Of a stretch of DNA of 64,000 nucleotides, positions 25,401 to 34,600 are shown one piece after another. Position 1 is the stretch's first letter, and each line of letters begins with the position of its first letter. The translations under genes were made by a program, and so were the position numbers. The stretch lies in contig JAJNNQ010000026.1 in the NCBI GenBank assembly GCA_027886175.1, forward strand, positions 22,462,001 through 22,526,000. Reading direction: 5' to 3'. Source of the DNA: Phylloscopus collybita. Lineage: Eukaryota; Chordata; Aves; Passeriformes; Phylloscopidae. The notes under the pieces are model-generated. The model saw only the letters and a list, made by a program, of their open reading frames with translations, was not told where the DNA came from and did not search any database.

Positions 25401-27182
25401 TCATGGTATCTTCAAAATCAGGTGATTCCTACATAACTTGTTTCTAAAATTGAACAGTACTTCAACACTGCCTGAAAAAATTTCTTTTTGTGATGTAATC
25501 AGGAGTTGTATAGGCTCGCAGGCTGCCCATGAACTAGTTATACCAGCAAGCACAAGACTGAAAAATGACAGACAGCAGAAAGCTTTATGAAGAAAGGTAG
25601 GAAAAAAACACCTCAAGCTATTTCTGCAGTGCAGAATCTCAAGGTGCTCCCCAGCTCTCAGTGAGGATGAGTCCTGAATGCACACACTCCTCTCCATCAC
25701 CATTGGGAGGAAAGATCCTGTTAATGTTAGTTTCACAATTAGAAAACCGTTCACTAGGGCATGTGAACAGGGAGCAGTGTCCCTCACAGACCTGTCTGTC
25801 TGGTGCTTAGCTTAAGAAAACACATTGGGGCATGACTTTCCCTTCCACAGCTGAGGAAAAGGGAATACACAGGTGAAGCCATTTTCACCTGGAAAGGAAA
25901 GCACAACCCTTTCCAAAGAAAAGAGATGGAGAGAGAATATGATATGCCCAGAAGATTGCCCCCTCAAACTGACAATTGAGATGAAATAAATATCCAGTCA
26001 CTCTCACAACAGCAGTCATCCTCAAACATTACTTTAATCTCTCTCCTTTCCGGGGTTGTACACAAGCAAAATAAGCCACTGCCCTGAGACAAAAGATTTA
26101 AGGACATGGAGTGACATCCGCCAATCTCAGCCACAAATTTTACCTTCCTCTCAGCAGATGCACGACCAAAAGAGGCAGAGTAAAGGTGTACAACTGGCAC
26201 AGTCTCAGAGACCATCCTCACCACGGAGCTGTTGTAGTCTGTGGGCTGTTTGTACACGGCCCCTGTCATGACCACGGCTCTGAGGGGACTGGACACAACC
26301 AGGGTGGGATTGATGAAAACTAAAAACCTCCACCCTTTGAAACAGCACTGCCAACGTGTGCCATCTGTTCCCTCCGGCAGGACCGAAGCAGGTCAGGCTG
26401 CGAGCCCCAGGCAGAGTTAACTTCTCTGTCGCAGACCAGACTCTTCGCCCGGCTTTTGCTGGGGTCATTTCCATGGCTTGCCAACCCCTCTCCAACAGGG
26501 CCCGTGCAGCCCCTTGCCCGCCCCCAGCCCCTGAATCTGCCAAGGAGAGCTCCGCTGCACCCCTCTGTGCAGCCTTGCCATCGTCTCCCGGTTTCTGGCC
26601 GCCCGTGGGCTGCCCGCTCACGACTTAATTCGGCCGGGAGCCCATCACCCAGCAAATCTCGCCTGCTTCCCAGCTGCCTTTGGCCACGATTTTAGCATTA
26701 CCTGCAGCCTTTTCTGATGCAACTTTACGCACCGAAGGAGGCGGCAATGCGAAAAACCGGCAGCGGGCGAGGAGAGGCAGGAATTGACCCAGCACCCGAG
26801 GGGAGAGAGGGAGGGGAAGACCCCGCGGCGCCTCTCGCCGTCCCCCGGCCCGCTTTACCATGGCATCGTAGCGCAGCAGGTTCATGAAGTGGACCGCCTC
26901 CCGGCCCTTGAAGCGGGAGAACCAGACGGTGCCCTGGTACTGGTCCCCGGCGTCCAGCAGCAGCACGTTGCGGTGCGCGGCCCGCTCCGCCGCCACCCGC
27001 GCCGCTCTCCGCGCCACGCCGCCGAAGCATCCCGGCTCTGCCGCCGCGCAGCGCCGCGGGCCCGCGCCCTGCGCCTCCACCCGCCCGTGCACGTCGTTGG
27101 TGTGCAGCAGGGTCAGCCGCAGCTCCGCCGCCGCCGCCGCCGCGCACAGGCACAGGCACAGCCACAGGCACAGCCCTGCCAT
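2649..27182 (-). CDS. NT5E: NT5E: ecto-5'-nucleotidase (CD73), complete 9-exon gene, 567 aa
   Basis: The product hydrolyses extracellular AMP (and other 5'-mononucleotides) to nucleoside and phosphate. It is a zinc-dependent, GPI-anchored cell-surface enzyme and the main source of extracellular adenosine. Nine segments join in frame: 27182-26859, 22420-22198, 16769-16581, 12116-11919, 10476-10325, 7154-7046, 6255-6106, 4596-4396 and 2806-2649. They total 1704 nt, or 567 aa plus TGA; the human protein has 574. Visible in order are a signal peptide (about 1-20); the N-terminal metallophosphatase domain with D30/H32, D80, N112/H113, H215 and H238; and the C-terminal nucleotidase domain with R348, N384, R389, F412, Y495 and D501. 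Cysteine pairs expected from the family are C45-C52, C347-C352, C359-C381 and C471-C474. The C-terminus is a GPI signal with a likely omega serine at S544. All introns are GT-AG. Identification is very secure. Confidence 0.98.
2807..4395 (-). other. NT5E: NT5E intron 8
   Basis: GT-AG intron of 1589 bp. I see no repeat, RNA gene or coding segment in it. Confidence 0.9.
4396..4596 (-). CDS. NT5E: NT5E coding exon 8 (residues 449-516)
   Basis: The acceptor is CTTTTTGTAG|GC and the donor GTAAAG|GTAAGG. The exon starts with GIHVVYDLSR and contains the C471-x-x-C474 pair. YMLFGGDGY carries Y495 (the second base-stacking aromatic; Phe in human) and D501 (ribose contact). N489-V-T is a sequon without a human counterpart. 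It enters and leaves in phase 1. Confidence 0.97.
4597..6105 (-). other. NT5E: NT5E intron 7, with a CpG-dense patch
   Basis: GT-AG intron of 1509 bp. Mostly ordinary sequence, apart from a CpG-rich patch at about 5909-6004, just downstream of exon 7 in the transcript. Confidence 0.9.
5909..6004. promoter_or_regulatory. Short CpG-dense patch in NT5E intron 7
   Basis: About ten CpG dinucleotides fall within 100 bp, including a GCATGCGC core that resembles an NRF1 half-site. Neighbouring intron sequence is AT-rich and almost CpG-free. A regulatory role is inference. Confidence 0.3.
6106..6255 (-). CDS. NT5E: NT5E coding exon 7 (residues 399-449)
   Basis: The acceptor is TTCCCCCCAG|GT and the donor GTTGGAG|GTATAT. 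The exon carries VLPFGG with F412, one of the two aromatic residues that clamp the nucleoside base, and the conserved LKGSTLKEAFEHSVRRYG helix. It enters and leaves in phase 1. Confidence 0.97.
6256..7045 (-). other. NT5E: NT5E intron 6
   Basis: GT-AG intron of 790 bp. It holds only simple TTTG/TTG-rich sequence at about 6290-6330. Confidence 0.9.
7046..7154 (-). CDS. NT5E: NT5E coding exon 6 (residues 363-398 plus first base of 399)
   Basis: This exon has no ATG of its own. The acceptor is TTTGGTAG|CTT and the donor AATG|GTACGT. It encodes WNHVSMCILNGGGIRSPID, with C381 and the substrate-binding N384 and R389. The first dozen residues are diverged and basic. The N398-G-S sequon spans the junction to exon 7. 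Confidence 0.95.
7850..8430 (+). mobile_element. Decayed CR1/L3-type LINE fragment
   Basis: The stretch reads like the 3' part of an old CR1-superfamily element on the + strand. It has a 'gctataaaatcatgggtggt' type segment near 8208 and 'ggtggaatgccctgccagca' near 8361, which match the usual order in such elements. Divergence is high and the borders are approximate. No intact reading frame remains. Confidence 0.4.
8510..8807 (+). repeat. Dispersed repeat, copy A (about 300 bp)
   Basis: Homologous along its length to 15265-15563 in the same orientation. The best block runs from the 'acttctctgc' near 8701 to 'ccctgaggcca' near 8802. The family is not recognised; it could be an LTR or a non-autonomous element. 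Confidence 0.55.
10325..10476 (-). CDS. NT5E: NT5E coding exon 5 (residues 312-362)
   Basis: The acceptor is TTTACAG|AC and the donor GCTATG|GTAAGA. This is the interdomain helix and the start of the C-terminal nucleotidase domain. CRFQECNMGNLLCDAM carries C347, the substrate-binding R348, C352 and C359. Sequons are N328-Y-S (matches a human site) and N341-G-T (not in human). The exon ends in phase 0. Confidence 0.97.
10477..11918 (-). other. NT5E: NT5E intron 4
   Basis: GT-AG intron of 1442 bp. Apart from a 13-T run at 10817-10829 I see nothing of note. Confidence 0.9.
11919..12116 (-). CDS. NT5E: NT5E coding exon 4 (residues 246-312)
   Basis: The acceptor is TGTGCAG|GC and the donor CTGAAG|GTATGT. 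The exon encodes the end of the metallophosphatase domain, with the conserved YPFMVDSDDGRKVPVVQAYAYG segment region, and the start of the hinge between domains. N286-V-T is a sequon. The position matching human N311 is Asp306 here, so that sequon is absent. It enters and leaves in phase 1. Confidence 0.97.
12117..16580 (-). other. NT5E: NT5E intron 3
   Basis: GT-AG intron of 4464 bp. It holds one copy of the dispersed repeat (15265-15563). The rest shows no recognisable element. Confidence 0.9.
15265..15563 (+). repeat. Dispersed repeat, copy B (about 300 bp)
   Basis: Second copy of the repeat at 8510-8807. Shared blocks occur in the same order: 'agtaaat', 'accactt', 'ggcaaatctgagta', 'acttctctgc', 'gctttgtgcct' and 'tagtcatcaaagttat'. 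Family unknown. Confidence 0.55.
16581..16769 (-). CDS. NT5E: NT5E coding exon 3 (residues 183-246)
   Basis: The acceptor TTTTTTAAG|GGG begins with the last two bases of Gly183, and the donor is ACAG|GTACTT. The exon carries IIALGHSGF with metal ligand H215 and VVIGGHTNTF with metal ligand H238, completing the two-metal site begun in exons 1 and 2. It enters and leaves in phase 1. Confidence 0.97.
18001..18395 (-). mobile_element. CR1 LINE 3' fragment
   Basis: Read on the + strand it begins with an 'aatcaaagagtcagaag' degenerate CR1 terminus followed by 'gaggttggaagagacctcca', then continues as the complement of a CR1 3' region ('cttcttcaggctgaa' near 18344). 5'-truncated and strongly mutated. 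Confidence 0.7.
18739..19022 (-). mobile_element. CR1 LINE 3' fragment
   Basis: Starts on + with 'cacagaatcatagaatcc', the reverse complement of the CR1 3' end, then 'aggctggaaaatgcctctaa'. It continues through 'aacctcccctgccaaaactt' to 'ggcagttgtagagg'. 5'-truncated as is usual for CR1, with no reading frame left. Confidence 0.85.
19442..19475. repeat. Poly-T tract, 34 nt
   Basis: Uninterrupted run of T, the longest homopolymer in the window. Its length should be treated as uncertain because of sequencing. Confidence 0.9.
20292..20327. repeat. Perfect inverted repeat, 12-bp arms
   Basis: AGCATTCTCAAG at 20292-20303 and its exact reverse complement at 20316-20327, with a 12-nt loop. Lies in NT5E intron 2. 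No known RNA family recognised. Confidence 0.8.
22198..22420 (-). CDS. NT5E: NT5E coding exon 2 (residues 109-182 plus first base of 183)
   Basis: The acceptor is TTTTTGCAG|GCT and the donor CCAG|GTATGT. The exon opens with ALGNHEFDEGV, which holds the metal ligand N112 and the catalytic H113 of the Asn-His dyad shared by calcineurin-like metallophosphatases. The rest (LLDPLL..., LSANIKG, VGIVGYTTEET) is the conserved core of the domain. N131-F-T is an N-glycosylation sequon. Confidence 0.97.
24213..24251. repeat. (AAAAC)n-like simple repeat
   Basis: Imperfect run of CAAAA units in NT5E intron 1. Confidence 0.85.
24871..24889. repeat. Poly-A tract, 19 nt
   Basis: Uninterrupted run of A in NT5E intron 1. 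Confidence 0.9.
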
Positions 27183-27620
27183 CCCGCGGGGGCTGCGCGC
27201 CGCTCCGCCGGCTGGCTGCGGCGGGGGAGGAGGGTTGGGGAGCGGCGCGGCGGGGCGGGGAGCGGGCGAGGCTCCGGGGACTCGGCGCAGCCTGCGCACC
27301 GCCCCGGGCGGCCTCCGGCCGTGACCCGCCCGCCGCCGGGCACGGGCTGCCCGCCGGGCGCGGCCGCCGCAGGTGCTCCGCATCTGCCCGGAGCGTGCCG
27401 GGAGGGCTCGGGGCCGCTGCCCGGGCCGCCGGCTGTGCCCTCGTCGCGCCTCGCTGCTCGCTCGCTATCCGCCCGTCCTCGGGGCTCTCCGAGCTCCAGG
27501 CGATGGCCCGCGCCCCTGCACGTCCCAGGGCCCGCTGTCCCACCGATGTCCTTCACCCGAAGACAGCCGCTGTCGGGTTGGAGAAGGGCTTTCAGCCGGC
27601 TGCTGGAGGTCAAACGGGAT
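26820..27620. promoter_or_regulatory. NT5E: CpG island over NT5E promoter and exon 1
   Basis: The segment is dense in CpG and G/C, unlike the AT-rich sequence on either side. It covers exon 1 and about 440 bp upstream of the ATG. A GC box (GGGGCGGGG on +) lies at 27252-27260, about 70 bp upstream of the start codon. I see no TATA box at a fitting distance, as expected for a CpG-island promoter. The start of transcription cannot be placed from sequence. Confidence 0.85.
26859..27182 (-). CDS. NT5E: NT5E coding exon 1 (residues 1-108)
   Basis: This exon encodes the signal peptide and the start of the metallophosphatase domain. ATG 27182-27180 is chosen because GGG precedes it and G follows (good Kozak context), and because a hydrophobic Leu/Cys plus Ala signal peptide begins there. 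Mature sequence starts near E20. Motifs seen are HTNDVH (residues 27-32, first metal ligands D30 and H32) and LLLDAGDQYQGT (residues 74-85, bridging ligand D80). C45 and C52 flank the first expected disulfide loop. The donor is ATG|GTAAAG and ends in phase 0. The frame stays open upstream to an ATG at 27383, but that ATG has a poor context and would add a proline/arginine-rich stretch that is only CpG-island translation. Confidence 0.97.
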
Positions 27621-30600
27621 GAAAATCCAGCCAGCAGGGAAAGGACAAACTCCAATGCTCACAGGAAGCCTTGGTGAATGTTTAGTACGCTGAAAGGAGT
27701 TTCCAAGCCTTCACATGGAAATGTTTGCGTCTCTCCTCCTCTTTCTCCAATGATGCTTAAAATAAAGACTGCTATTTCAGCCATAAAAAGAGTTACACTA
27801 CTTTAAGAGTTGATTTAATTATAGCTCTAGTGGTTTTAGTGTAGATTCATGAATTGCTTTCGAGATTTTCCTTCCGTGGCTAAATGAAAAGCACTTAGCT
27901 GCGGTTTGGCAAATGCACGGTGAGGGGAAAATCTGCCAATGCCTTAAACAAACATCTTGTTAGGGGTACAGCATGGGGTGACCATCTCTCGGATAAATCA
28001 GACTGACTGGGTGTCCCACCTGCTCCTTTAATTCATCCACTCACAGGGCAAGTCCACATCTTCCACTATTAAATGACAAAATTATCTAGAGAAAGAAATT
28101 TTTCCAAGTCATAGTGCTGTCACTTCCATACACTTCCTTAGAACTTCTGGACAATCACACATTGTAAGTGGTGACCGACAGGTCACTTTTTCCCTTAAAA
28201 ACATGATCTCCCCCACTGTGCAGAGCAGTGGTGGTTTCTTGCAGCATTACAGAAGCTGAACAGGCTGCTGTCTCCTTTCTGCTGGATGATGTCATGCCCC
28301 AGTTTCCTGGGTACCCGAAGTCCACAGAATGGAATCTGGACTCATTTGGTTTGTTTGTTTCCTCATATGGCTGGTAAGTGAATGAACCTGTATTTTCTTC
28401 CATGATGGCTATGCCCCGCTGTCCCCACTCTCCCATACATGACTTGAATTAAAACAGCTGTGTGGTATCCTGTTATTGCCCTGATAACTGCACTGTGCTC
28501 TGCCCACCTCACCACAGGGCAATCCTTAATGTCATGAGCTGCATGCTAGCAAAATCTGGAGTTGTGCTTCCTCCCCTCCTTTTCACATCCTCTTTGGCTA
28601 TGCTTTCTTCCTCAGCTGGCCTCTGCTGGCAGCCTGGCTGGGATTCAGTTCAAAGCCAGGACACGTTCAAGTGTCCACAAAGAGGTGACTACAAGTGCTC
28701 CAGTTTGCTTAAACTCTCACCGTGGCCAATGGAAATCTGGTTGGGACTGTCATGGGCAGCTAGAGAGGGATCTGGTCACACGAAAGTAGACCCACCAACT
28801 GGGATTCATCACTCAAACAAAAGTGCTGGTGTTGCTTGGTGCTCTCCAGATTCCCTCCAGTAAGGAGGATCTTGTGTAGGTCTTGTGCCATACCTGCCAG
28901 CCTCATACGGCACTCTTTTTGGGCAGCTGAGTGTCTCATGCCACGGCAGGCCTGATGAGTTGCTCTTTGGGGTGCATTCCTTGCAGTGACTAGATCTCTG
29001 CTGGCAAGTTTGAATGGCTCACAAGATGTTGAAATTAAACACTGGTCCTGAGTTTAGTCACATCCACTTCATCCTGATCCAGTGGCCTTGCTCTAATCTG
29101 CAAAAGAAACAGCAGCAGCATCATTACCAAGTGTCTCAAATCTGCTAGGAAGTCAGCTGTGTGAGAAACAAAGATAACTCTGGCTGGCCTCTCTGCTTCT
29201 GGATGTTTGTGTACACCAACGCCATTTATCTCGTTGGCATCTGTCTGGCCTTGTTTCCTCTCCTCATCAATCCCTGTCCATAGCCACACCATTTCTAAAC
29301 AGATGCTGGTTCTGCCCACCACAGCTGTGTGCAAACAGAGACACAGCAAAACCTCAAAGGAAGCAAAAAGGACTTGTATACACAATATTGTCTTTGGTTT
29401 TGGCACAGCCCTACCCCAAACACCACAGAGCTCTCCAAGCCTGGAACACACCTGCTTTAATCTGGTTGGGCAGAGTGTAACAGAAACAGCCTGGCCTGTC
29501 CTGAGTTGACCCTGCACCTCATGGAACAGGATGAACAATGAAGCACTTGAGGAGGCTCACCCTGCCACTTGTGTCTGCTGGCCTTGGCTGTTCATGATGA
29601 GTCTCTTAGAAAGCTGCTCCTTCTGATGCTGTGAAGGTCTCATCTCATGTGACATCCATTTATGAGGTGATCAGATGCATAAACAGGCATCCATTTGCCA
29701 TGGGAAGGGCTCTTTGACAATGATGTTTTTATCCTGGAAAATAGTTTCTTGGATATTAATTTGGCAATAAGAGGAAAATATGTGGGACTAGCTTTATGCT
29801 AAAATGGCCTACCCCAGAATCATGTTGGGATGCCCAAAACAAGGGTATCTGAGCCAAGGGATGTGCTACTAAAACAAGATGTCACTGAATACCTAATCCA
29901 TCTGCTCCTATCGCTGCCTCTCCAGCCTATCACTGACACTTTAAGGAAAGGAGTAACATCGTGAAAATGTACAGAAATAAACCTGAGACTGCTGGAACTG
30001 AAGTGAGAGAAGACAAGAGAGCATCAGAGAGTGTCTGTCTAGCAAGTCTATGAGAAAGAGAGCTAAAGAGAAAGAAAAAAGGGCTTAATATGTAATGTAG
30101 TTGACTCCTTCCTTTCTTCCCTTCTGTTCCTCTGAAAGAAGTGACTAAGTCTTGCTCCAGGATGTCAGTGGCACATCCTGTGACAGTGGAGATCAGTCTT
30201 CATATTCAGCACTAGAATATATCTCAGGAAAGCTCTTCTGAAGTTTCTTTAACCGTCTCCAAACTTCTCACACAGGACTAGTTCTGACATGGGCAAGGGT
30301 TGCAAACCTTGGTTGCTGACCTCCGCAGACAGCCAGCAGTACCTCGAAAGACCACGGATATCACCTCTCCTTTGTTGTTTCCCTCTATGAAGTAGGTTGC
30401 TCTGTGATGTTCTTCCAGGCCACTCAGAGGAACAGGATGGGAAACAAATTCTTGGTCTTACTCCGGAGGCCAGTGTGGAACAAAGGCTAATTTATACATC
30501 CTGACTTTAGGGTTCAAATGTTGCTAGAAGAAATTTCTGGAGTGTCTGCACAGGACTTCCTGGTAAAAGGCTTGTTTTGTCATTGTATTCCTTCCTGGCA

Positions 30601-31419
30601 TCTCTGTTGTAATGCCTAACAGCTCACATCAGATATTACAAAATACTTGGTTTCCAAATGTTCTGGAATGGATCAAGACAGGGCCACTCAGCTTCAGTGG
30701 GTGAGGAGTTCAGAGCAGTGAGGCCGAGAGCCCTCTCTTCAGGGACTGGCTTTGAGGTGATTAAGAGCTGTCGCAGACTCTGCCAGCCAGCTGGGTAAAT
30801 GTCCCACATAGGTGGAATTTCTCATGCTCTACCACAAAGATTCCAGGGTGGTCTGGCTCAGCAATCTACTAAGCTGCAAGGAATGGTGATTGACAGCATT
30901 TCTTTCCTTGGAGGTATTACAGGAAAAAACAGACTTCACTCTTCAGCCTTGACACAGGCTATCCTTCTAGCTGTGTGATGGAAAGAGTTTGAACTGAGTG
31001 AGAACCCAGAGCAATGAACTGTCTCAGCAGACTTCAGAAGACTGTCAGAGTCATAAAAAATGCCCTTGGCCTCTCATATAGCTCATCACCTCCATGCATG
31101 GCTTCATTTTGTCCTGGCTTATGTAATCTCTGAGACATGCTGTCATTGCTTTTCCAAAGCAGAGCAAGAGAATGCCCTCCTTGGGCACACTCTCATGCCT
31201 CTGGTAATGGGCTTGTAGGCATGTCTTGTAAGACAGAAAAATCCGTCACACTGTTCTTTCCCTCAGTAAATCCTTTGGACACCATTCTCATTTCCATCCT
31301 AGTGCAGTGAGGATCCTCATCAGCTGTCTTTCCCTTCTGTGTCTGAGTTTTCATTGCAATGTTTAATCCTAACAGACTCAGTCCCTTTTGATGCAGCTGT
31401 ATTTTTTACTTTTCTTGAT
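27621..31419. other. 5' flank of NT5E, no gene recognised
   Basis: Ordinary non-coding sequence just upstream of the NT5E CpG island. Open frames such as 29035-29538 (-, 167 codons) resemble no family I know and lack gene context. I see no clear repeat. Confidence 0.6.
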
Positions 31420-31690
31420 ATCACAGAATCACAGAATGGGGCAGGTTGGAAGGAACCACAGATTTGGTCCAATCTCCCTGCTCAAGCACAGGATTGCATC
31501 CAGATGGTTCTCGAATATCTCCAGTGAGGAGGATGCCACGCCCTCTCTGGGCAATCTGTTCCAGTGCTCAGTCACCTGCACAGTAAAGAAGTTCTTCCTC
31601 ATATTCGTGTAGAATTTCCTGTACATCAGTTTCTGCCGATATCACTAATTGCTCTTAGCCTTGTGGCATTAACTGATGTAATATCTACTT
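31420..31690 (-). mobile_element. CR1 LINE 3' fragment
   Basis: On + it opens with 'tcacagaatcacagaatggg' and 'gcaggttggaaggaaccac', then 'agtaaagaagttcttcctca', all standard parts of a reverse-complemented CR1 3' end. Moderately diverged. Confidence 0.85.
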
Positions 31691-34600
31691 CTTTATGTTC
31701 AGTATAGCGATTTTAATTTAATAAAATGAGAAGTTACTTTGCTTTCCTTGAGGCTAATTCATTCCTCTGTGCATATGATTGGGGAGATAGGAAAAGGAGA
31801 GCGTCTATCACCCCTAATTTTTGGGGGAGTTCTATAACAACATTTCTCAGGTTAGAAATGTGCAAAAAAACTCTAGAAAAGTGCCCCTTCCCTTCCAGTA
31901 GAGTAGAGCTGAGTGGGAAGGTGCCAGTGACTCATAGCATCCCTTCCAGCTGCTACAGGACAGTGACTGCTTCTTCCCTGAGAATGGAACAGCAACCATG
32001 TGTGGTTGGTTGAACCCTGTGCTGCTACTGAAAGCAGATTTAACTTCCTCAGTCTCTGTTTCCATTCCTATAGCATCTTCATGTAATGGTTCACTGCAGA
32101 AATTTCACCAGTACTCTAGATCTCCTGGATGCAGTGCTAGATGCAGCCATGGATCTCTGACATATATTGCTCTGACATATATTGTGCTTGACTGAAACCA
32201 TTGTGATACTGGAATTGTGAGTATTTATTACCTGTTCTATGGAAGTGCTTAGTTTCAAACCCAAGAGGTGTCTCAGATGTTAGGTGTTACACAGACAGCA
32301 CATAAAAAAGAGCCCCTAGGCCAGAGTTTACAGTCCAGATTAAGAGTACATGGAGCAGGCTGTTAAACAAAGAACTGTCTAGGGAAAAGTATCAGGTAGA
32401 AAAAAAAAAAAAAGGGATCTGGAAAAGATAACATAGGAATCTAAAATAAAACAAGTTTTGAGATCAAAGTTGGGCTTTGCTTATACCTTTATTGTTTGGT
32501 CAGAAAATAAAATTGGGAAATCAAATTCAACAGATAGCTGTGTCTCTTCATGACTGACCTGGTGTAGTTGTGCATTTTGCACATGCCATTAATAAAACAT
32601 ATTGGTTTTCACAAAACAGTGTGAAATATCATGGTAATTTTTAAGCCATGAAGCAAAATACCTAGTTCTTAAATAAATTTTCTCTGAGAAAGCAGCTAGC
32701 AAGTAAACACAGAGAGAAAAATGCCCTGCCTGTCACGGATGCCTACTTTGAAATAAAATCCCTACTGACTGGAGCCAGTCTAGATGACTAAAACCAGGTC
32801 AGATGAATCCTGTGTTGACTAAAAAATATAAATTTCACTTCACTCTGTATGTGTTATGATCAAGTTTTAACTAGAAGATCATAAAATACGCTTTTCAGTT
32901 GCATCTCTGATTCTTGTGCAGGATGGACTACGGAATCCCTCACTGCTGTACCCTCAGTGTTACATAGGTACAATAAAATGTTATTTAATTTCTGGATTGC
33001 TTCTCTGGAGTAATGTAGTGACATCATCATCACAATTTTATAAATCAGGGATTTACGCTGCACAGAAATTCAGATTAGAATTGTCACCTTCCCCAGCTTC
33101 AGTCTCCTAATACCTGGTTTTCCAGAGTGCTCAGGTGGGTGTAGTCTTTGTCTCAAGCCTGGTGCTGCGTCAGCTGTAGCCTTTGATAGCCCTACACACT
33201 GCACACAGCTGATCCTCAAGTCAAGCACCCTATGACATAATCACCACTTACAAAACAAATGTGAGCAAAAAAAGTAGAAGGGAACAAAAACAACTAGCAA
33301 AGTTTCACTAAATGAATTTCCAGACGTCATAACAAAGCTAGGAAGGTGCTAAGGCACTGAAGTAAAGTGCTGTTACTCAGGGTTTTTACAGTGACTCTAA
33401 ACATATCATCGTCCTTCTCCATAAAGTTCTCTCCACACGTCTTATGTCCTTTGTATTTTTGCAACAAGTGAGATATAAAGGGAGGGAAGTCACCCTTCTT
33501 CACTGTACAAACCTGATCACCCCAAAACAAGCTTTTTCCATACAGAAAATGAAACAGAATTCCAGTGGAAAAAGACCCAGTTGGCCATGTACTTCAAGGA
33601 CCCATCACAATGCCTTTTCACAGAGGATTGGATAAAATCCTCTGACTGTCTCATTGCCTGACTTTTCCAGATTTGACTCTGCAAGCTTAAGAAGGTTTTA
33701 AAAAATAATTTTGTCTGCAATGTCCTAGTTTTTTAAAAAAAGAAAATGAGAACAAAAAAATCATAAATTCTACCACATGGCAGCATTTTATCTCCATGAT
33801 AGCACAGTGGGCTTGGGACCTCTAAATCCACAGTATTGACCTCTTCTTTGTGATTTTTTTCAAAAGAAAAGACAGTAACAGCATGTTTTCATCCTTGATA
33901 AGACAATATTATATTATATCAGACATGGGGTTCCACAGAGGCTTGCAGGAAGCAGAATAGTGATACATAGGCATCCCAAGGCCTCTGTAGAGAGATGGGC
34001 TTTACTTGTTTACAGAATATCCTTTCTGCTTATTCCTTCTGTCTTTGATCCCACCTGTCTCATCTCTTCCAGTATGTTTTTCTATTTCCTGTCCTTGGCT
34101 CCAGGTACTAATTCCATTCTCTTTGCCTGTACTTCCTCTCATTTCATTCTCTGCTCTGTCAGTCCCATGAGTTCATTTATTTCCAATGTCCTGCCCTATC
34201 ACCAGGCTACCAGTCAACTTATTAATTTTTTGGCTGACCCTCCACTCTCCCCATGTGTCTGGCCTGGATCTTCCTGTCTGCCACTTCCAGTCCCAGATTC
34301 TTTCTCCTACTTTCCATCCCCAACACATTTATCATACACAGTCAACCATTGAAGAGCATCTAAGTGTTCTTCAAAAGTAAAAAGTTGAAAGGTGTAATTA
34401 TTTTTCTGAGAGATTTATTTGCAACAGACATCTACTATTTTATCTTTTATCAGTAGGCAAGTGGCTCTCAGCCTTCATGCTCTCGCGCAGCTCATCCAGG
34501 GTGATGCTGCACTCTGCTGGAAGTGTCTAGTTCTGCTACCTGCGCTTTGCTCGCCCCTATTTTCCTGCAATTAGTTTGCACTTTTCACTACATTTCTACT

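Larger units (their letters stand above)
22421..26858 (-). other. NT5E: NT5E intron 1
   Basis: GT-AG intron of 4438 bp. It holds an AAAAC-type simple repeat at about 24213-24251 and a 19-A run at 24871-24889. GC content rises toward exon 1 from about 26200. No mobile element is recognised. Confidence 0.9.

Noticed and set aside
26725..27543. 272-codon frame on -, overlapping NT5E exon 1 in another frame
   Set aside because: A shadow of exon 1; low-complexity composition with no domain and no splice partner.
26784..27677. 297-codon open frame on + across the NT5E promoter and exon 1
   Set aside because: It is antisense to a certain exon, is made of Arg/Pro/Ala/Gly-rich sequence typical of GC-rich islands, and has no recognisable domain.
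29035..29538. 167-codon - strand frame upstream of NT5E
   Set aside because: No family resemblance, no splice or promoter context, and lengths like this occur by chance in 64 kb read in six frames.
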